From: Pelargonium tetragonum
Lineage: Eukaryota; Streptophyta; Magnoliopsida; Geraniales; Geraniaceae
Assembly: GCA_036897445.1 (NCBI GenBank)
Contig: JAYMTL010000037.1
Span: 62,001 to 126,000, forward strand
Length of the DNA stretch: 64,000 bases
Direction of reading: 5' to 3'
Shown here piece after piece: positions 62,551 through 64,000 of this stretch (the first letter of the stretch is position 1; every line of letters begins with the position of its first letter). The translations under genes and the position numbers were made by a program. The notes under the pieces were generated by a model that saw only the letters and a program-made list of their open reading frames with translations, searched no databases and was not told where the DNA came from.

Positions 62551-64000
62551 AAGTCCCTATAACAGCTTCTAAAAGAAAAACGAAAGATTTAAAGTATACT
62601 CGTTTTTTTAAGAGTCAACTCCCTTGTACCATAATTTGATCCTTAGAGGGCCCCTTTGTATTTAATAATAGTCAAGAGATTTCCCACTTATTTCGATAAG
62701 CGCTCTTTTATAGCTGTTCCGCTTCTAAAGGTACAATTACTTTCTAATCTAATTCTGATATTGTAATTAAACGCAGCTGGACGAGAGCCCTTTATATACA
62801 AAAGCTAATATTTAACCCCTAGGTTTAGAAAAAAAGAAAGTTATAAGTACAAAAAAGAACAAATAGACTTTTGTTAATTAGAACTTTAGCGGGCATACGC
62901 TTCGAAACTTCCACGCTGAGATTAATTCTTAGCTATTATAAAACTTTAAGATACAGATTCATCTAGGGTTTTTATTATACTCTTAAGACCCAAAATCCGC
63001 TCTGGAAGAGAATCCTATTCTTAATCTTAAGTCGAGTGAAGTAAAATCTATTACTTTGCTAGCTAGACTTTACTATAAAATATCAAAATATCTAGACAAC
63101 AAAAGAAAAAGAAACCCCCTCAATGGCCAGAAAATAAAGAGAGGCGTCCTAGAAAATCTTAGTTTAAAACCCAGCAGCAGTATTGCTATGAAAAAGGAGA
63201 CTTTGATGCTTTTCCGTAGTTTACGCTTACATTGCGAGTCCCTAATCTTCATAAGAGACCCTAAATACCTAAAAGGACTTTAGTATAAAATACATCTGTT
63301 GTAGTATTTTCTATGAGTTTTAAGGAATTGGGGTCTATTTGAGTCCCATTCTAAGATAAGAGAAAGCTCCGGGGACTTAGTAAAAAGTTTTTCGGGAATG
63401 CTTGTATTAATACTGTGTTTTTGCTTTACCTTAAACAATGGAAGATACAGAAGTTGTTATTCTAGTAAGAAATCCTTACACTCAAGATTCAAAGAGATTT
63501 TTTTCTTTCAAAAAGGGCTTATTGGAACCTAAAAAGGCTCTTTTTATTAATAAAAGGGTCTTGCTTTACTCCTTCTCCATTTTAGTACATATCCAACTTT
63601 GAAAAGCCCCTTATATATCTAAGATAAAGTTGCAGAGAGTGTAGATAGATCTTATAAAAGAGTAGGAGTTGCGGGTCCTTTTTTTAATTCATGTTTTACC
63701 ATACAGAATTCTTAGACTGCAACTTAGTCGGGGTTTATATACTTTCAGAAGTATTCTAAAGCAAATACGAGAACCCTTTTGAATATTTATATTTAAGGGA
63801 TCTTGCTTCTATTCAAGGCGCCGTGAGCGAAAAAACTAAATGAGATGTATATGAAGGAAAGACTCTAAATTACCAATTATCTTGAAAAGGAAAAGGGGGA
63901 TAATCTGCTTAATATTGTATAATGTGGAATATGTAGCCCCTTTTCATATTCTGCAAATACTCGCTATAAAGGACTTCTACTCAAAAAAAAAAGCTGCTTA
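62551..64000. other. Gene-free stretch, nothing recognised
   Basis: The plus frame 63056-63283 (75 codons) is basic and Lys- and Leu-rich, without a recognised motif. Background texture to the window end. Confidence 0.5.

Larger units (their letters stand above)
1..64000. other. AT-rich non-coding block with RIP-like mutation signature
   Basis: No supportable gene spans any part of the window. TAA and TAG interrupt all six frames at about the density expected from base composition, and TGA is rarer. Hand counts over six 60-base lines gave TpA/ApT of about 1.2 and (CpA+TpG)/(ApC+GpT) of about 0.67, which lie on the RIP side of the usual thresholds (above 0.89 and below 1.03). CpG is not obviously depleted, which argues against vertebrate- or plant-type CpG decay. 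RIP changes CpA to TpA and is known in filamentous ascomycetes. The fungal assignment is inference; an organelle spacer or a non-natural sequence remains possible. Confidence 0.55.

Noticed and set aside
1-64000. CRISPR array, telomere repeats, rRNA operon, group I or II intron cores
   Set aside because: Looked for regular direct repeats, TTAGGG-type arrays, conserved rRNA words and intron domain V-like or P7-like words; none was found.

Overview
The window is AT-rich (roughly 35-36% G+C by eye) and I find no protein-coding gene in it that I can support. The longest stop-to-stop open frame is 135 codons. All longer frames start at scattered ATG, TTG or GTG codons, none resembles a protein family I know, and their lengths match chance for about 128,000 codons read in six frames at this composition. 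No rRNA, intact tRNA, intron core, CRISPR array, recognisable transposon protein or long tandem array was seen.

The sequence has a distinctive texture. TpA is in excess while CpA and TpG are scarce and CpG is not especially depleted. In six hand-counted 60-base lines (starting at 1, 61, 121, 3661, 45001 and 57421) I counted TpA 46, ApT 37, CpA+TpG 22 and ApC+GpT 33. TAA and TAG are very common and TGA is rarer. This is the signature of repeat-induced point mutation (RIP) in filamentous ascomycete fungi, so my best guess is an AT-rich, RIP-decayed isochore or centromere-like block of a fungal nuclear chromosome. An expanded organelle intergenic region, or a non-natural sequence of matched texture, cannot be excluded without a search.

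Layout: a TA-dense, CA-biased block at about 961-1680; featureless sequence to about 9970; a zone with most of the tRNA-like relics at about 9975-23700; another largely featureless stretch to 37600; a T/G-biased block at 37790-38830; ordinary background with one tRNA-like relic (42660-42740) to about 47990; a tRNA 5'-half relic ending in a perfect hairpin at 47998-48050; a C-biased block at 48430-49020; background with one strong hairpin at 51689-51721; an A-rich block at 57400-57710; and background to the end, with one more tRNA-like relic at 62500-62547.

The signal that background texture does not explain is a scattered set of tRNA-like relics. Five sites match the pol III B-box pattern GGTTCRANTCY, where about 0.35 would be expected by chance. 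Several have a partial A-box or D-arm at the correct tRNA spacing, yet acceptor and anticodon stems do not pair. A 14-base word, GGTAATGYAATTAA, recurs at four sites, with a 13-base match at a fifth, and sits inside one relic. The simplest reading is decayed tRNA-derived short elements (SINE-like) or dead tRNA genes in a RIP-type graveyard. No operon, pathway or gene interaction can be described.
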